NCBI RefSeq assembly: GCF_021730395.1 | Contig: NC_069361.1 | Coordinates: 72,425,001-72,489,000 of the forward strand | Direction: 5' to 3' | DNA from: Mercenaria mercenaria | Taxonomy: Eukaryota > Mollusca > Bivalvia > Venerida > Veneridae | DNA: 64,000 nt | In this document: piece by piece, positions 25,177 to 38,170 of the stretch | How positions within the stretch are numbered: position 1 is the first letter of the stretch | How the letters are laid out: the number at the start of each line of letters is the position of its first letter | Program-made: the position numbers and the translations under genes | The notes under the pieces: model-generated | The model's input: the letters and a program-made list of their open reading frames with translations, nothing else | Told to the model about the DNA's origin: nothing | The model's database searches: none

Positions 25177-27280
25177 CGTTGTTGCGGCAGTGCACTTGGT
25201 CGTGGGGTTAAATTTTATTTTTGTCGTAAATACTGCACATCGATACATGATCGATTCCTGACTTTAGCTCGTTTATTTATGTAAAATGTGTACGTTATGA
25301 TGGAGGACTACCAGCGTCGAAGTTATGTCGCCTTATTATCGCCGGTGTTATGATTTGAAGAGCTTTGCATCAGCAGTGAAATTTTCTAGTCGTTTAGATG
25401 CGTATTATTACAGCAATCGAGCTGCGCATGTCATATATTTCCCTTGAATCTGAACTTTAAACAATCAACTTATTTGAGGACTAAATCACTCTCTGACTTC
25501 TAATCCTCTATTCATGTTTTCAAACAAAAATGCTATAACATTGTTAATCTATATAAGGCCATATTCATAGTACATAACAGACAATTTCAATATATATATT
25601 TCCGATAAATATTCACTTATATAAACATACAATTGAATTGACATTAAAATGGCGATGGCAATTAGGGCAGCACATTTAATAGACGTTGCTTATGCGAATT
25701 CGTTTGCCACTTCATTGGTTACCGTTTATTACTTAAGATTCCCAGTCTAGAGCTTTTAATAAAACAGCAAACATCAGTTCTTGCACTATGAATTATATAA
25801 TGTGCATGTACTCGAATGTAGAAATTGCTATTGATTGTGCAGGAACCAGTTAGTTTGTTTCGACATTAGTTTATTAAACCTCTAAGATATGCAATATTTT
25901 ACAGAATTAAAAGTGCCTGAAGTTGTGTTTTGCAATAATTCGTCTGAGCTGAAGACAAATTCCATTTATTTATTGCTTATAACGGCACTGTATCTTAAAG
26001 CGTTCAGCCTACGTGTGTCCAATAAAAGGGTAATGCGATATAACTGTTCTAATCAGATTTTTACACTACGCATATATGTAAATAATTTTCAGAATGCACA
26101 CAGCTGAATGAGTCTTTTATTATTCACCGAGACTGGAACCTAAAACCAACAACAAACAGTATCTTATTATACGTCAGAACCATTTGAAAATTGACTGCAA
26201 AAGAAGTACTACCGTACGATACTGAGAATTAGTGTGCTCTATTCGTCCATGACAATAAGTGCACTGAATTTGTCTTTGACTACCAGCGTCAAAGTTGAAC
26301 AAAAAATTGAAAGTGCTTTGAAGTTTAATTTTCAGGATCATTAGATATATATGCTTCTTACTTGACATACATTGTATGTTTAACGTATAGACTTGCCGCG
26401 ATGATAAGAAAGGTCTCGCTTTATTTACTTCTTGTTGAAAATGAAACGTTCTCAACATATAAATCACGTTCGATTATTAGCGTACGTTTTCATGTTTAAC
26501 TGTTTTTCATACACGTGTATGTTAGTTATACATATACAATTGTCCGAATATTCGTTCGTGAAAAATCTGAGCAGTCTGACGTTGTTTATTTTGTATTAAT
26601 TTCTTTTTATTGGTATTCCTTTTCCATCTGAATTATTTTACTGCTATTTATTAACCAACAACACCTCATGCATGTTTATTTAACATTCTAACACGGTATG
26701 ATTTGTTTGTTTTTATGCAGCGAAGGCAAAACCTGTGACGTTATTATGCAAAACATTATTGTTGATACGGCACATTTATTACGCAAACACTATAGCGGCG
26801 CGCTAAAAATGAATACGTCTCACAACAGGCAAATACTTGCTGGATACGTCAAGGATATAGATAGTTATCATTGGTATCGTGTTATAACAGAATATACATA
26901 TCTCAAAAAGTAATTTTCTCTTGAATAAAATCATTGTTTGCCGTTCAGTTGCAAGTTATGTCACTCGTGCTGCGCACTTGTTACGTAATTCCTTCGCATC
27001 TCAACTCTAAACAATGATCTTATTCAACCACGAAATCACTGTTTAAAATGTGTAAGTGACAGTTGTTGTATAATCATGATTGATGGTGCAGATCTTCTTA
27101 TTAATAACAACATTTTTTTGTTATCGTATCATAGGAAACACCATAAGATATAAAGCTTAAATATAAAATAGGTTTCAGTACACATGTACGTTTGTAAATG
27201 AATGTTTATCATTACAATTCACCGTAAAAGTATATATACTTATTCACGTTTTTATTAACATGTTATAAACGACATAAAAA

Positions 27281-27373
27281 TGCTATAGGAACAAGAATAT
27301 CCAGGACCTGTGAAATATGTTTGTTTTAATAAAAGAAGATTCACAGGTCCTGGATATTCTTGTTCCTATAGCA
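27281..27373. repeat. Perfect 34-bp hairpin at the inner edge of copy B
   Basis: 27,281-27,314 and 27,340-27,373 are perfect reverse complements. The 25-nt loop consists of AT plus the 23-mer whose complement borders the other edge of B (17,971-17,993). The position right at the duplication boundary suggests that it formed during the rearrangement. Confidence 0.9.
27317..27339. repeat. 23-bp inverted repeat in the hairpin loop
   Basis: Exact reverse complement of 17,971-17,993. See that entry and the findings. Confidence 0.85.
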
Positions 27374-28875
27374 TGAATAGAAGTGAGTATATGGGGACAA
27401 AGAGGAGCCGATATTTACAATCTGTTGCTGCAAGACACAAAATAAAGCATACTGCTGCTTACAACATTTTTTGAAAATATTAGAATTTTCCAGCCCCCTT
27501 TGTGGCTATTTCATAAACTCCACCTACCAGAAATGTAGCTGGTTTGGAAAAAAGGCGCCACGTGTTCACATGAATATAAGTGATTCTTTTCAGGAATTTG
27601 AATACTTACAATAATAAAATGTAATTATCAGCTGTGCAGTGTCATTGTGACATTTACTGAAGTGAACACACCCCAGTACTGGTGTCATGTGAGATGCGGC
27701 TTTAAAATAAGTGGTACATGAAACACTGACCTCCAGGTTGGGCAGCTGAAACCTAAATCCCCTGTTACCAAACTGGTTAAAAATGACACTGACTTGTCTC
27801 TCTGACTAGCCGAATCAAGTGATCTTATTGCTGCCTTGGGTATATTCCAATGAAATGTTACAAGAGTTTCACTAAAATAAATCAGATGAATGGCTCATGA
27901 ATACAGACATGCTATATCAAGAGGTCACAATTTTTTAAATTAATCTGGTCTTGGAACAATATTCATACTATGGTATATTAGTTAAAGTTCCACTTACACC
28001 CTATTACAGAGATGTGAATACCCCAATACGCATTAAATGGTGATTCATAAATCGTTATATGCTAAACATATTTCGGCAACGTTTCTGTTAACTAATAACT
28101 ACTTGTTAATCTAAATGATCATGAAATATGAGTAATTTAAACCCCTTTGGGGCCTGAAATTGTTTTTCTTTGGTGAAAATAACTACCTAATACAAATATT
28201 AAATTGCTGAAAATATTCTGGTACATTTTATGGTTTATAACATATAAAAAACGAGGGCAATTTACCAAACATTTCTAATGGACTTTAAAATTTTCTTATC
28301 GATTATTCTACAATAAACATATCCCCATAGTGATGCCTTTGTATTATTTTGTGTAGTAGAATGCCTGTTACACACCTGAACCTTAAATACCCAACCTTAC
28401 TATCGTGGAGATTTCAAAAATAGTGTAAAAACAATATACTTATAAATTATGCGTAACCTATCTAAAATTTCAAAATATTTAAAAATAAAACCTGTAGGGG
28501 CCTCAATTTTCAAAATAGTTAATGTGATGAACATGTTTATTCATATTACAATACATTTAATCTAAAACAGATACACAGTTCATCAAATAATGATAAAATT
28601 AAATTTTTCTTTAATTTCCCGTAAAATGGAGAAAAAGGTTTCCTTTTGAGGCCTCACAAAAAATCAAAATTGGATTTTTGAGCCTGGAATCCACCCTTGT
28701 TGAATAGAAGAAACAATAACAATCATTTTGAGGTATGATGTCATATTGTACTAAACAATGCCTACGGATTTGTTAACAAGGCCTCTTTTCCCAGTTAGCC
28801 AACTGTCTAATATCATTTTGGAAGAATTATGTACGTATGAATTGTAAAAACAGTCTTTTTTCTATAAAAATGAAA
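27374..28875. other. Spacer between inverted arms, non-coding
   Basis: AT-rich, no gene recognised. Degenerate repeats of a GGGGCCT/GAGGCCT motif in AT-rich context recur near 28,150, 28,497 and 28,645. Confidence 0.35.
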
Positions 28876-29112
28876 TGAGCCGTGCCATGGGAAAACCAAC
28901 ATAGTGGCTTTGCGACCAGCATGGATCCAGACCAGCCTGCGCATCCGCGCAGTCTGGTCAGGATCCATGCTGTTCGCTTTCAAAGCCTATTATAATTAGA
29001 GAAACTGTTAGTGAACAGCATGGATCCTGACCTGACTGCGCGGATGCGCAGGCTGGTCTGGATCCATGCTGGTCACAAAGCCACTATGCTGGTTTTCTCA
29101 TGGCACGGCTCA
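28876..29112. mobile_element. Full-length palindromic GAGCCG/CGGCTC MITE, 237 bp
   Basis: Almost the entire element is one inverted repeat: TGAGCCGTGCCATGGGAAAA at the left, its complement at the right, with arms of about 100 bp around a ~30-bp centre containing TTATAATTAGAGAAAC. Internal GGATCC-containing palindromes recur. It matches copies at 6,685 and 49,752. No coding capacity. Confidence 0.9.
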
Positions 29113-30061
29113 AATAAACAATAAGTAACAGTGGTTCAAAGAAAAACTTCAATAATTGCTAGAGTTTATTATTAAATGTATATATCCTCAATTTGTAAAA
29201 TGTGTTTTAAATTAAAATTGAATTTCTTTAAAATAGATAAGGGGCATATCATTACTTAATCTTACAGTTCCAGACCATCACATCTAACAGGAGAATCTAC
29301 CCTATCTAGACACATAAATACATAAATTATATGATAACGATAATATTAGGTTATCGCACATGTTATACTATACGAAACTGAGGTATATTTGGACGAGTAT
29401 GCAGTTGAAAAGCGGAAAGTCTGAATGAGTCCATACTGCACTGCACAATGTAAAATGATATATTTATTTAACGTAAGCATTCTTTGAGATCTGAATGATG
29501 CAACTGTGTGCAATTCGCGACCACTAGGAGAATAAATTCAAGAACCAGTCCGATTTTCAGGGGCGGCCTTAGGTAGACGGCACATTGTATTGTTGCCACG
29601 AAGGAAATCTACCCTACATCTAGACTGTTAACTACACCAAAGTGTTCAACAAAAAAGAAGTAACGTCGAGCAAATGGAATTTTATTTCTCGATCTACGAC
29701 CTACGAACTACGCACCGGCTTAAAACTTCCGCACTCGCCAATTTTACACAGTGAAATACTCTGGCATGCGAACCAAATGTTGAAACATCTACTTGCAGTA
29801 AAATTGTACTACCGCTTTCCGCATTTCATAGTAACAACTAAACACTGAAGCAGGGCATGTCAGTATAGATACTAATTCTATCTAAGTATATCAAACTCAA
29901 AGGTTTTGGCAGTGTACTTGGTTGGTTTCAATAAATAATACGTACGGACTTTCAACATCAAACATTTATGTACATATGATTTATGAAATAAAATATATAA
30001 ACATTGCTTATAAGGAATTCAGAAGTTTACCTTTCGTGTAGCTTATATTTGAACCATTTGT
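29113..30061. other. Non-coding spacer
   Basis: No gene is recognised. A 68-codon frame at 29,642-29,848 has no recognisable motif. Confidence 0.3.
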
Positions 30062-31420
30062 CTGCGTGACGGAGTAGGTATAAAAACTGTTTCTTTTTTT
30101 CGCTTCAAAACAAGTCCTTTAGATCCTAAAACTTCTTGGTAAGATTTATTGTCATTTTCATGCATGATATTCGCGTGTAATTTATGATTACTTCTTTAAT
30201 ACATATTGTGATCTCAGCATGACACATCAGTTCAGATTCCACGACTTAATATCATCACCAGGACTTCACTGATACAACCTCGATGCTAAGAAACTTCTTT
30301 TAAAATAAGATAAAGACAGTCACGTTATTACGTCATTGGAATATAATTAAGATTATATATAAACACAGGCAGCGGCAGCTTAGCTTCCTGAATGTTCTTA
30401 AGTACCTATAAGTGCATCGTTATCAGACTTTTAATGTAATATCTAATGTTAAAAGGATGCACTGAAAAGACAAATGGGTGAATGCCTTATGTTACGTGTA
30501 CTTTCTGTGTTTCATTTAAAATATAGTTTATTCTAGTGATACAGGATAAAACTCTTTACCGTAATATCTGCAGAAATCACTCGATTAGTCTTATGTACAC
30601 AAAAGGACTTTCTATCAAGGGGTCGCATGATCAGTCCCCTTTGTGGTCAATATTTTTTGGCGATATGTCATCTATCTTCTTGTAAAGTGACTGGTAAGCT
30701 GTCTTAATTTTACAGAAATATAGCATTAATATGACATTCAAGGCAATACTAAACAAACAATTTAATATTACCCTGACTACTAAAATCATTTTTATACACT
30801 TATATGCTTTAAGTAATTTCAAATGATTCTGAGTTTTGTAGTAAATCTTTAAAAGTGGTATTTCAGAACATGATGTTGTCGAGTAAGCCGTTTCGTTTAT
30901 CAGATCATTTACAGGATTACATTTTGGGTACTTTTGCTTCCGCCAATAATTCAGAAAACGTAAGTTATAAAATGGATTTTGCAAGTAAGTTACAAGCGAC
31001 AGTAACGCAACTGATTTAAATCGAACATTTAAGCTATAATTGTTGTCTTGGTTTGCTGGAAACTGCATAAAGTTCTTTTCGCCAATTCAATACAGCCGTA
31101 AATATGTATCTGAGTCGTGTCCAAAACAATTTCAGCTGAATATAGCAATTTTAAGCAAGTTTTTATTGCTGCTGATGTCAAGTCGAGTCGCAAATAAAAC
31201 GAGATGCGGAAAAAGAAAACCAAAATTCGGAGAACACCAGTTATTTTGCTGATCAAAGTCACTATGAGTGCGCAATATTGATATAGGAAAGTAGAACCAA
31301 ACGGTTGCACTGAACAGAGACATGAAATGAAAACATAAATGCGTTAAGTGAGAGTACACTATAGAAGGACAATACATAATGCATTTAAATGATAGTACAA
31401 TGAAAAATACTCATTCTTTA
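30062..31420 (+). repeat. Duplicated block E, copy 1
   Basis: About 1.35 kb colinear with 47,842-49,550 at roughly 85-90% by eye, including a near-identical 100-bp stretch (TAAAGACAGTCACGTTATTA onward, 30,312 versus 48,099). It contains a 145-codon minus-strand frame with one hydrophobic segment (30,631-31,068), but copy 2 has several frame-changing indels across it, so I treat it as non-coding. Confidence 0.8.
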
Positions 31421-31438
31421 AAACCGGTGTCGCGTGCG

Positions 31439-31474
31439 TATCACACGCGTGATAATATTACCACGCGTGTGATA
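31439..31474. repeat. 36-nt hairpin with TAATATTAC in the loop
   Basis: A perfect 13-bp stem (TATCACACGCGTG at 31,439-31,451, its complement at 31,462-31,474) encloses a 10-nt loop ATAATATTAC. TAATATTAC is the nonanucleotide nicked by Rep at origins of geminiviruses and related CRESS-DNA replicons, which also sit in hairpin loops. However, TAATATTA is itself palindromic, so the whole 36-mer is nearly a perfect palindrome and could arise otherwise. No Rep-like frame is visible nearby. The hairpin lies just past the edge of block E. Confidence 0.45.
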
Positions 31475-32103
31475 ATTACGCGGCGGGGTGAGAATCACAC
31501 GGTTCAGGGTATAATGATAATCACATGGGCGGTCTTAGTTTCAGACAAATATACCAATATGATACATACAATTAGTCAGGAATGATTTCTGCATCTACTA
31601 GTGTATAATAATTGGGTATTCAGATGCGTAGCAACTCGGTGGTGTGCATCAGACACATATTTTGAAAAAGGGGGATTTTTTTCAAAGAAAATAATTCACT
31701 CTTTCTTTTTTTAGAATAGTTTTAAAATGTTTCTATATATTTTATTTGAAAAGAATATCATTATGACGGACTGATATGAACATTAAGAATCCAGGGGAGA
31801 ATAGTGATGGGGAAACACACATTAGAATTACACAATTATGGTTATGGCTTTATTATAACACCGTGGGAGGCGTGAATTAAGGTTTATATACTATGCCTAT
31901 ATAATGCATCAAATGATTCAGAATGATTTCTGCATTAATTCTAAAAAATCTCTACAACAAATTAGAAACTTATAGCCATGTAAATGATTTCCGGGTTTTC
32001 CAAATATGACAATTTCACGGCAAAAGAGGGTTAAATTTGACAGTCGGTTATACCTTAAATATAGCAATATCTCTAAAACAAATTATTTCTACTCAAAGCG
32101 CAG
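31475..32103. other. Non-coding, nothing recognised
   Basis: AT-rich with no supported gene. A weak relic of the duplication motif (TTCAGATGCGTAGCAACTCG) occurs near 31,618. Confidence 0.3.
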
Positions 32104-35100
32104 ATGCTCGTAAAAATTATTCTTGTACATGTACTAAGTATTGTTATAATTTCTGGTCCTTTGAGATCCATTTGTTCATTCAATGTATCTGTATATAAGC
32201 TTGGCGGCTTTAAGGTTGTTGCACATCTAATTACCTCTCACGAACAAATCAAGTCTTCTATCATTTTATTCGATTACCTTCATTGCTTCCAAAAGATCAT
32301 CTTATAAACTATACTATCCACTTTTCTGTATTTCATGTTGCAGAAAGAACACAGTAAAGAAAAGTACATTCATTAAAACTATCTTCAGTTGTCCTAAGCC
32401 TTCTTCCACAATGTGTGCAAGGTTTTGTAGCAAAATTATCACGGTCAATATTACGCTAGACTTTTTTGTACTATTTTTAGAAATTGTGACGCAATTACTG
32501 TTTACGTATGGAGGAATGTGAAATATTAAAACGACAAACATTTTGATTGCAAACAAAATGTTTGTGAACTCATGTTAGTACCATGTCACTTTCTTTCGTC
32601 ATTGTCATTATTTTTTGGGTATGTCAGATGGTTTCAAATGATAAAATATAATTTGAAAGCTTGCTCTACCTGAAATAATGTAGAAACAGTGTTTATAGCA
32701 TTTCTTTCCTTTTTTGAAAAAACTGTTGTGAAGTTTGTTGCATATTCTGTGTGTATGCGTGCGTGCGGCGTACGTGTGTGAATGCTTTAGCGGATAATTT
32801 ACCTATAATCTGAATAAATAGCATGATCTTCCAACTAAAAATAATTTTCTGATCGGGAACGCATTTGAAATAAGGACAAAGCTTCAACAGAAACAGCCAC
32901 ATACTATTGAAACATAAACATCTGTGTGCTGGGCATGCCTTTTCCCCCGTCATTATTATCTTACAAAGTGTTCTATTTACATGGGCTTTTAAGTACAATA
33001 CCACAATCTGTTTAAGGTTAATAAATGATTTTATTATTTTTTTGACTGCAAACCTCAAGGCATGCACCTATATTTTACTCACGACTTTGTCATTCATAGA
33101 AACATGTGAACTGTTATGCATGCCATCGTTACTTAAATTTAAAGGTAAATCTTTGATTTTAATTTGAATAAACTTAGATATTTGAATGGCTCTGTAGAAC
33201 AATCATGACGTCAGTATGTTTCAAAAAGTAATTGAAGGTCCAAACAGTGTTTACTCGTGTCATATCAGGAAAATAGTGCATTTAGCTCAAAGTATGTAAT
33301 AAGTAGAGACTTTTGAATAGATGAGTACAGATCCCTTTAACATTATCGGAAAATCAGTGTTGAGCTGATATTCGTGTACTTTCAGTTCCCTTAGATAATG
33401 TAATTCAGTAGTAAATATGGAACTCCCAGGAGAATTTCTTTTGTGCTCTTGCGACATTTCTAATGGTTGTCATGGTGTTGTTAAATTAGATAAAAGTACA
33501 CAGTGTTCCTTTTTATACCAGTTCTCAAAGATATGAATGTCGTTTATAACATGTTAATAAAAACGTGAATAAGTATATATACTTTTACGGTGAATTGTAA
33601 TGATAAACATTCATTTACAAACGTACATGTGTACTGAAACCTATTTTATATTTAAGCTTTATATCTTATGGTGTTTCCTATGATACGATAACAAAAAAAT
33701 GTTGTTATTAATAAGAAGATCTGCACCATCAATCATGATTATACAACAACTGTCACTTACACATTTTAAACAGTGATTTCGTGGTTGAATAAGATCATTG
33801 TTTAGAGTTGAGATGCGAAGGAATTACGTAACAAGTGCGCAGCACGAGTGACATAACTTGCAACTGAACGGCAAACAATGATTTTATTCAAGAGAAAATT
33901 ACTTTTTGAGATATGTATATTCTGTTATAACACGATACCAATGATAACTATCTACATCCTTGACGTATCCAACAAGTATTTGCCTGTTGTAAGACGTATT
34001 CATTTTCAGCGCGCCGCTATAGCGTTTGCGTAATAAATGTGACGTATCAACAATAATGTTTTGCATAATACCGTCACAGGTTTTGCCTTCGCTGCATAAA
34101 AACAAACAAATCATACTGTGTTAGAATGTTATATAAATATGAGGTGTTGTTGGTTAATAAATAGCAGTAAAATAATCCGCATGGAGAAGGAATACCAATA
34201 AAAAGAAATTAATACAAAATAAACAACGTCAGTCTGCTCAAAAGTTTTCACGAACGAGTAGTCGGACAATTGTATATGTATAACTAACATACACGTGTAT
34301 GAAAAACAGTTAAACATGAAAACGTACGCTAATAATCGAACGTGATTTCAATGTTGAGAACGTTTCATTTTCAACAAGAAGTAAATAAAGTGAGACCTTT
34401 CTTATCATCGCGGCAAGTCTATACGTTAAACATACAATGTATGTCAAGTAAGAAGCATATATCTAATGATCCTGAAAATTAAACTTCAAAGCACTTTCAA
34501 TTTTTTGTTCAACTTTGACGCTGGTAGTCAAAGACAAATTCAGTGCACTTATTGTCATGGACGAATAGAGCACACTAATTCTCAGTATCGTACGGTAGTA
34601 CTTCTTTTGCAGTCAATTTTCAAATGGTTCTGACGTATAATAAGATACTGTTTGTTGTTGGTTTTAGGTTCCAGTCTCGGTGAATAATAAAAGACTCATT
34701 CAGCTGTGTGCATTCTGAAAATTATTTACATATATGCGTAGTGTAAAAATCTGATTAGAACAGTTATATCGCATTACCCTTTTATTGGACACACGTAAGC
34801 TGAACGCTTTAAGATACAGTGCCGTTATAAGCAATAAATAAATGGAATTTGTCTTCAGCTCAGACGAATTATTGCAAAACACAACTTCAGGCACTTTTAA
34901 TTCTGTAAAATATTGCATATCTTAGAGGTTTAATAAACTAATGTCGAAACAAACTAACTGGTTCCTGCACAATCAATAGCAATTTCTACATTCGAGTACA
35001 TGCACATTATATAATTCATAGTGCAAGAACTGATGTTTACTGTTTAATTTAAAGCTCTAGACTGGGAATCTTAAGTAATAAACGGTAAACAATAAAGTAG

Positions 35101-35632
35101 CAAACGAATTCGCATAAACAACGTCTATTAAATGTGCTGCCCTAATTGCCATCGCCATTTTAATGTCAATCCAATTGTATGTTTATATAAGTGAATATTT
35201 ATCGGAAATATATATATTGAAATTGTCTGTTATGTACTATGAATATGGCCTTATATAGATTAACAATGTTATAGCATTTTTGTTTGAAAACATGAATAGA
35301 GGATTAGAAGTCAGAGAGTGATTTAGTCCTCAAATAAGTTGATTGTTTAAAGTTCAGATTCAAGGGAAATATATGACAAGTGCGCAGCTCGACTTCTGTA
35401 ATAATATGCATCTAAACGACTAGAAAATTTCACTGCTGGTGCAAAGCTCTTCAAATCATAACACCGGCGATAATAAGGCGACATAACTTCGACGCTGGTA
35501 GTCCTCCATCATAACGTACACATTTTACATAAATAAACGAGCTAAAGTCAGGAATCGATCATGTATCGATGTGCAGTATTTACGACAAAAATAAAATTTA
35601 ACCCCACGACCAAGTGCACTGCCGCAACAACG

Positions 35633-37478
35633 TTAACCCTTAGGCCATACCAAATTGATTAATAGTTCTTCGGAAATTAAAAAAAAAAATGGCAGCGAGC
35701 GAGCGAATTTTTTTTTCTCAATTTTGATTTTTTCAGAGGCGGGTAGATTTTACATGGAGCGAGCGGGTATTTTTTTTCCAGCTTGGACCCTAAAAGTTCG
35801 GCATAACCAGTTATGATTATATATGAAGTTAACATTTCTTTAAGAATAACACAGAAATCTAACATTTACAGTGTGACTAACACAGTAGATAGCTTTTCTA
35901 TATGTTTTAAAGACTACATGAATGGTTTTGCAAATAAATTCTTGCCAAAACTCACTGAATCAGTTTGTTTTTATTTTGTATTTATAATTACTAAGGGATG
36001 AGTGTCTTATTTTTAATTTTGATTGTTCTACATTAATCTGAAGGCGTGCCCATTTAACGGCAGAGGATGAGGAATATTTAAGACAAAACGGGCACCCAAG
36101 TGGAATAACATATCTTCTGAACCGCAGTTAGATGGCTTCGACACGAGCAACTTTGTGCCCCTAGTGAAACTCCAAACGGTAGAGGTGAGGGGAAAGTAAT
36201 AAATCACTTGACCAATGAGACCAAACAGAGTTGGGCACACAAATGCTTCGACATTGCTCGAATCCCACTGGAATAATTTCTTAACAAATCAGGCTAGCTT
36301 AAGCTGTTGTGGTAGAGGTTCATTTCAGAGAAAAATGATAACAGACGGACAAAAAATGATCCCAATATGGCCACTCTTAAAAGTGTTATTTGTTGTACTT
36401 TGATTGACCAAGAAATTTTGAGTTGGAAGGTCTGTTTTTTTTTTCAGTTTCTTTCTTTCAATCAATTCACAGCCAATTAATATACAAACAGGGAAAATTG
36501 GGGTTACAATACGACAGAAATTATCTTTATATCAACACTACTTATTTGAAAAGCTAAACATTTTTTAAAATTGGATATATGCATTTTGATAGAATATCTG
36601 ACTGCCGTACGAAAGAAGTTACGTTCAAAATAATTTGGGCACGAGACAATTAAATTTAATGTGATGGAACAGTCAGGATCTGTGAATAAACTTTTTTTTT
36701 TAAAGAAAGCACTTTGCTTTGGCTCTAGATCTAACATATTGAACTAAACAACTGATAACAAATAGTTTGAAAACTTTATCTGAACAGTATTTCTATGTTT
36801 AATCCAAATATTTTTAATTGAATCTCCGTGCACGTCTTACAAGTCGGGCTCTGTTCTTTTCACTGTATTCTGTATTGAACAATCGTAGAACGTGCCTACT
36901 TCATCACCTACCGGCACATCGAAAGCCAAGTGTGGCATTAGCACAGACACTCCAGATTTAAAACAAATGATGAACAACATCATAATTTCTGACTTTTTGA
37001 GTTTGAGTCATCAGCTACATGCATTACGAACGCATGAATTCCGATCAATACGCATTAAAACAGCGATAAAACCTGTTTTGCCGTTATCATTCCGGACCCC
37101 GTAATCAGAAGAAAAAAAATTTCGGAGATTTTTACATACGTGCGGGCGGCTGAATTTTGTTTTCTTTTTCTCGGGAATGAAATCATTGATGCGGTAGTTC
37201 CGACGAACGACAAATCAATTTGGTATGGCCTTATCATGCTGGAGAGGATTGATTCTGTTTTTGCGACCATTGTAGATCATTATCAGCCTGCACATCCGTG
37301 CAGTCTGATCATCATTATCAGCCTGCACATCCGTGCAGTCTGATCATGTTCTACACTGTTCGTTATTCAGCCAGTATCTGTTTGGTTTTGGTAAGCACCC
37401 CATTTTTACAGTTAATGGTACTGTCCAAATTGGAAGATGAACAAGTTCATTATAGAAATTTAGCAGGGTAAGGGTTAA
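35633..37478. mobile_element. TTAACCC-ended MITE, interrupted (arm C)
   Basis: Mirror of 23,367-25,176. It begins TTAACCCTTA at 35,633, is interrupted by the Harbinger-like element, and ends AGGGTTAA at 37,478. Confidence 0.75.
35643..37230. mobile_element. Harbinger-like element, 1,588 bp (arm C)
   Basis: Mirror copy of 23,579-25,166, same length, with TTA on both sides (35,640-35,642 and 37,231-37,233) and GGCCATACCAAATTGATT termini. Confidence 0.8.
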
Positions 37479-37885
37479 AAGATGTTTCACAAATATACCT
37501 GATGGACATGCTGTCCGAAGCATCAAATAACCGATATAATAGTGACTTCGAGCGCTGATACTCGTAGACGAATAAAGCGCACTTCTTATCAAAGACGGAA
37601 GGAATGAATCTTTTGATATACAGACTGTACTTGTTTTCAATAACGTAAGGCGGTAATAACATTTGCAGTCAGCTTTCAAATACGTGTGACACATAATCCT
37701 TAGTCATATATGGTTGCTGATTTCAAAATAGAGAAAAGTGGAAACTTCACAGGTCGCTTAACACGAAAAAAACGAAAATGTTGCAGGCTCGGTTTGATTG
37801 AGCCTGTTCATGGACGGTAGTGGAAATGCATTCTACCGTCCTCATCCTCTAGCCCCGGGTTGAGAGCAGAACTCAACATTTACAC

Positions 37886-38089
37886 ATGCTAAAAGTACAA
37901 AAAGCAATTTTGAGACATCCGCAGATGTATTCAAACGGCGGTGAACATGGAACCTTCGATGATACACGTGTTGAGGCGTGTAATTCCATGAAGAGCGGCG
38001 TTTGGTCCCCAGATAAAGTAAATGGTTTGCCCCAAACGAGAAAACAATGGGCAGAACTAAACAAACTGGAATTTAGGAAGGGGATCTGA
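37886..38089 (+). other. Unrecognised 67-codon ORF (arm C copy)
   Basis: Identical peptide to 22,756-22,959 in arm B. Upstream on the same strand is a short perfect palindrome around ACGGTAG/CTACCGT (about 37,813-37,842). No family recognised. Confidence 0.25.
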
Positions 38090-38170
38090 GGTTATAGAGC
38101 CTGCGTATCACAGGAACTGTCAAAAAACAAAATTAAAAAGCAGGCGCCATATCCAAGGGGTGATTAAACA

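Larger units (their letters stand above)
17994..27275 (-). repeat. Segmental duplication copy B, inverted and near-identical to 33,537-39,098
   Basis: Excluding the 3.75-kb transposon inserted in it, B is a reverse-complement copy of 33,537-39,098, arms about 5.5 kb. Long sampled stretches are identical or nearly so: four frames of 62-72 codons encode identical peptides in both arms, and about 200 bp at 26,920-27,120 shows no difference. Differences cluster between about 26,540 and 26,910. The Harbinger-like element is the same length (1,588 bp) in both arms. No gene with recognisable function lies in the arms. Confidence 0.9.

Noticed and set aside
25889-26107. 72-codon ORF identical in both inverted arms (also 34,700-34,918)
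   Set aside because: The identity simply reflects near-identical arms; diverged copy A hits a stop partway and the peptide has no recognisable motif.
26698-26913. 71-codon ORF shared by both arms
   Set aside because: Six of seven B/C nucleotide differences change amino acids and copy A does not keep the frame, so there is no sign of protein constraint.
30631-31068. 145-codon minus-strand ORF with a hydrophobic segment
   Set aside because: The paralogous copy at about 48,380-48,830 carries several indels that shift the frame, and no family is recognisable. Treated as chance.
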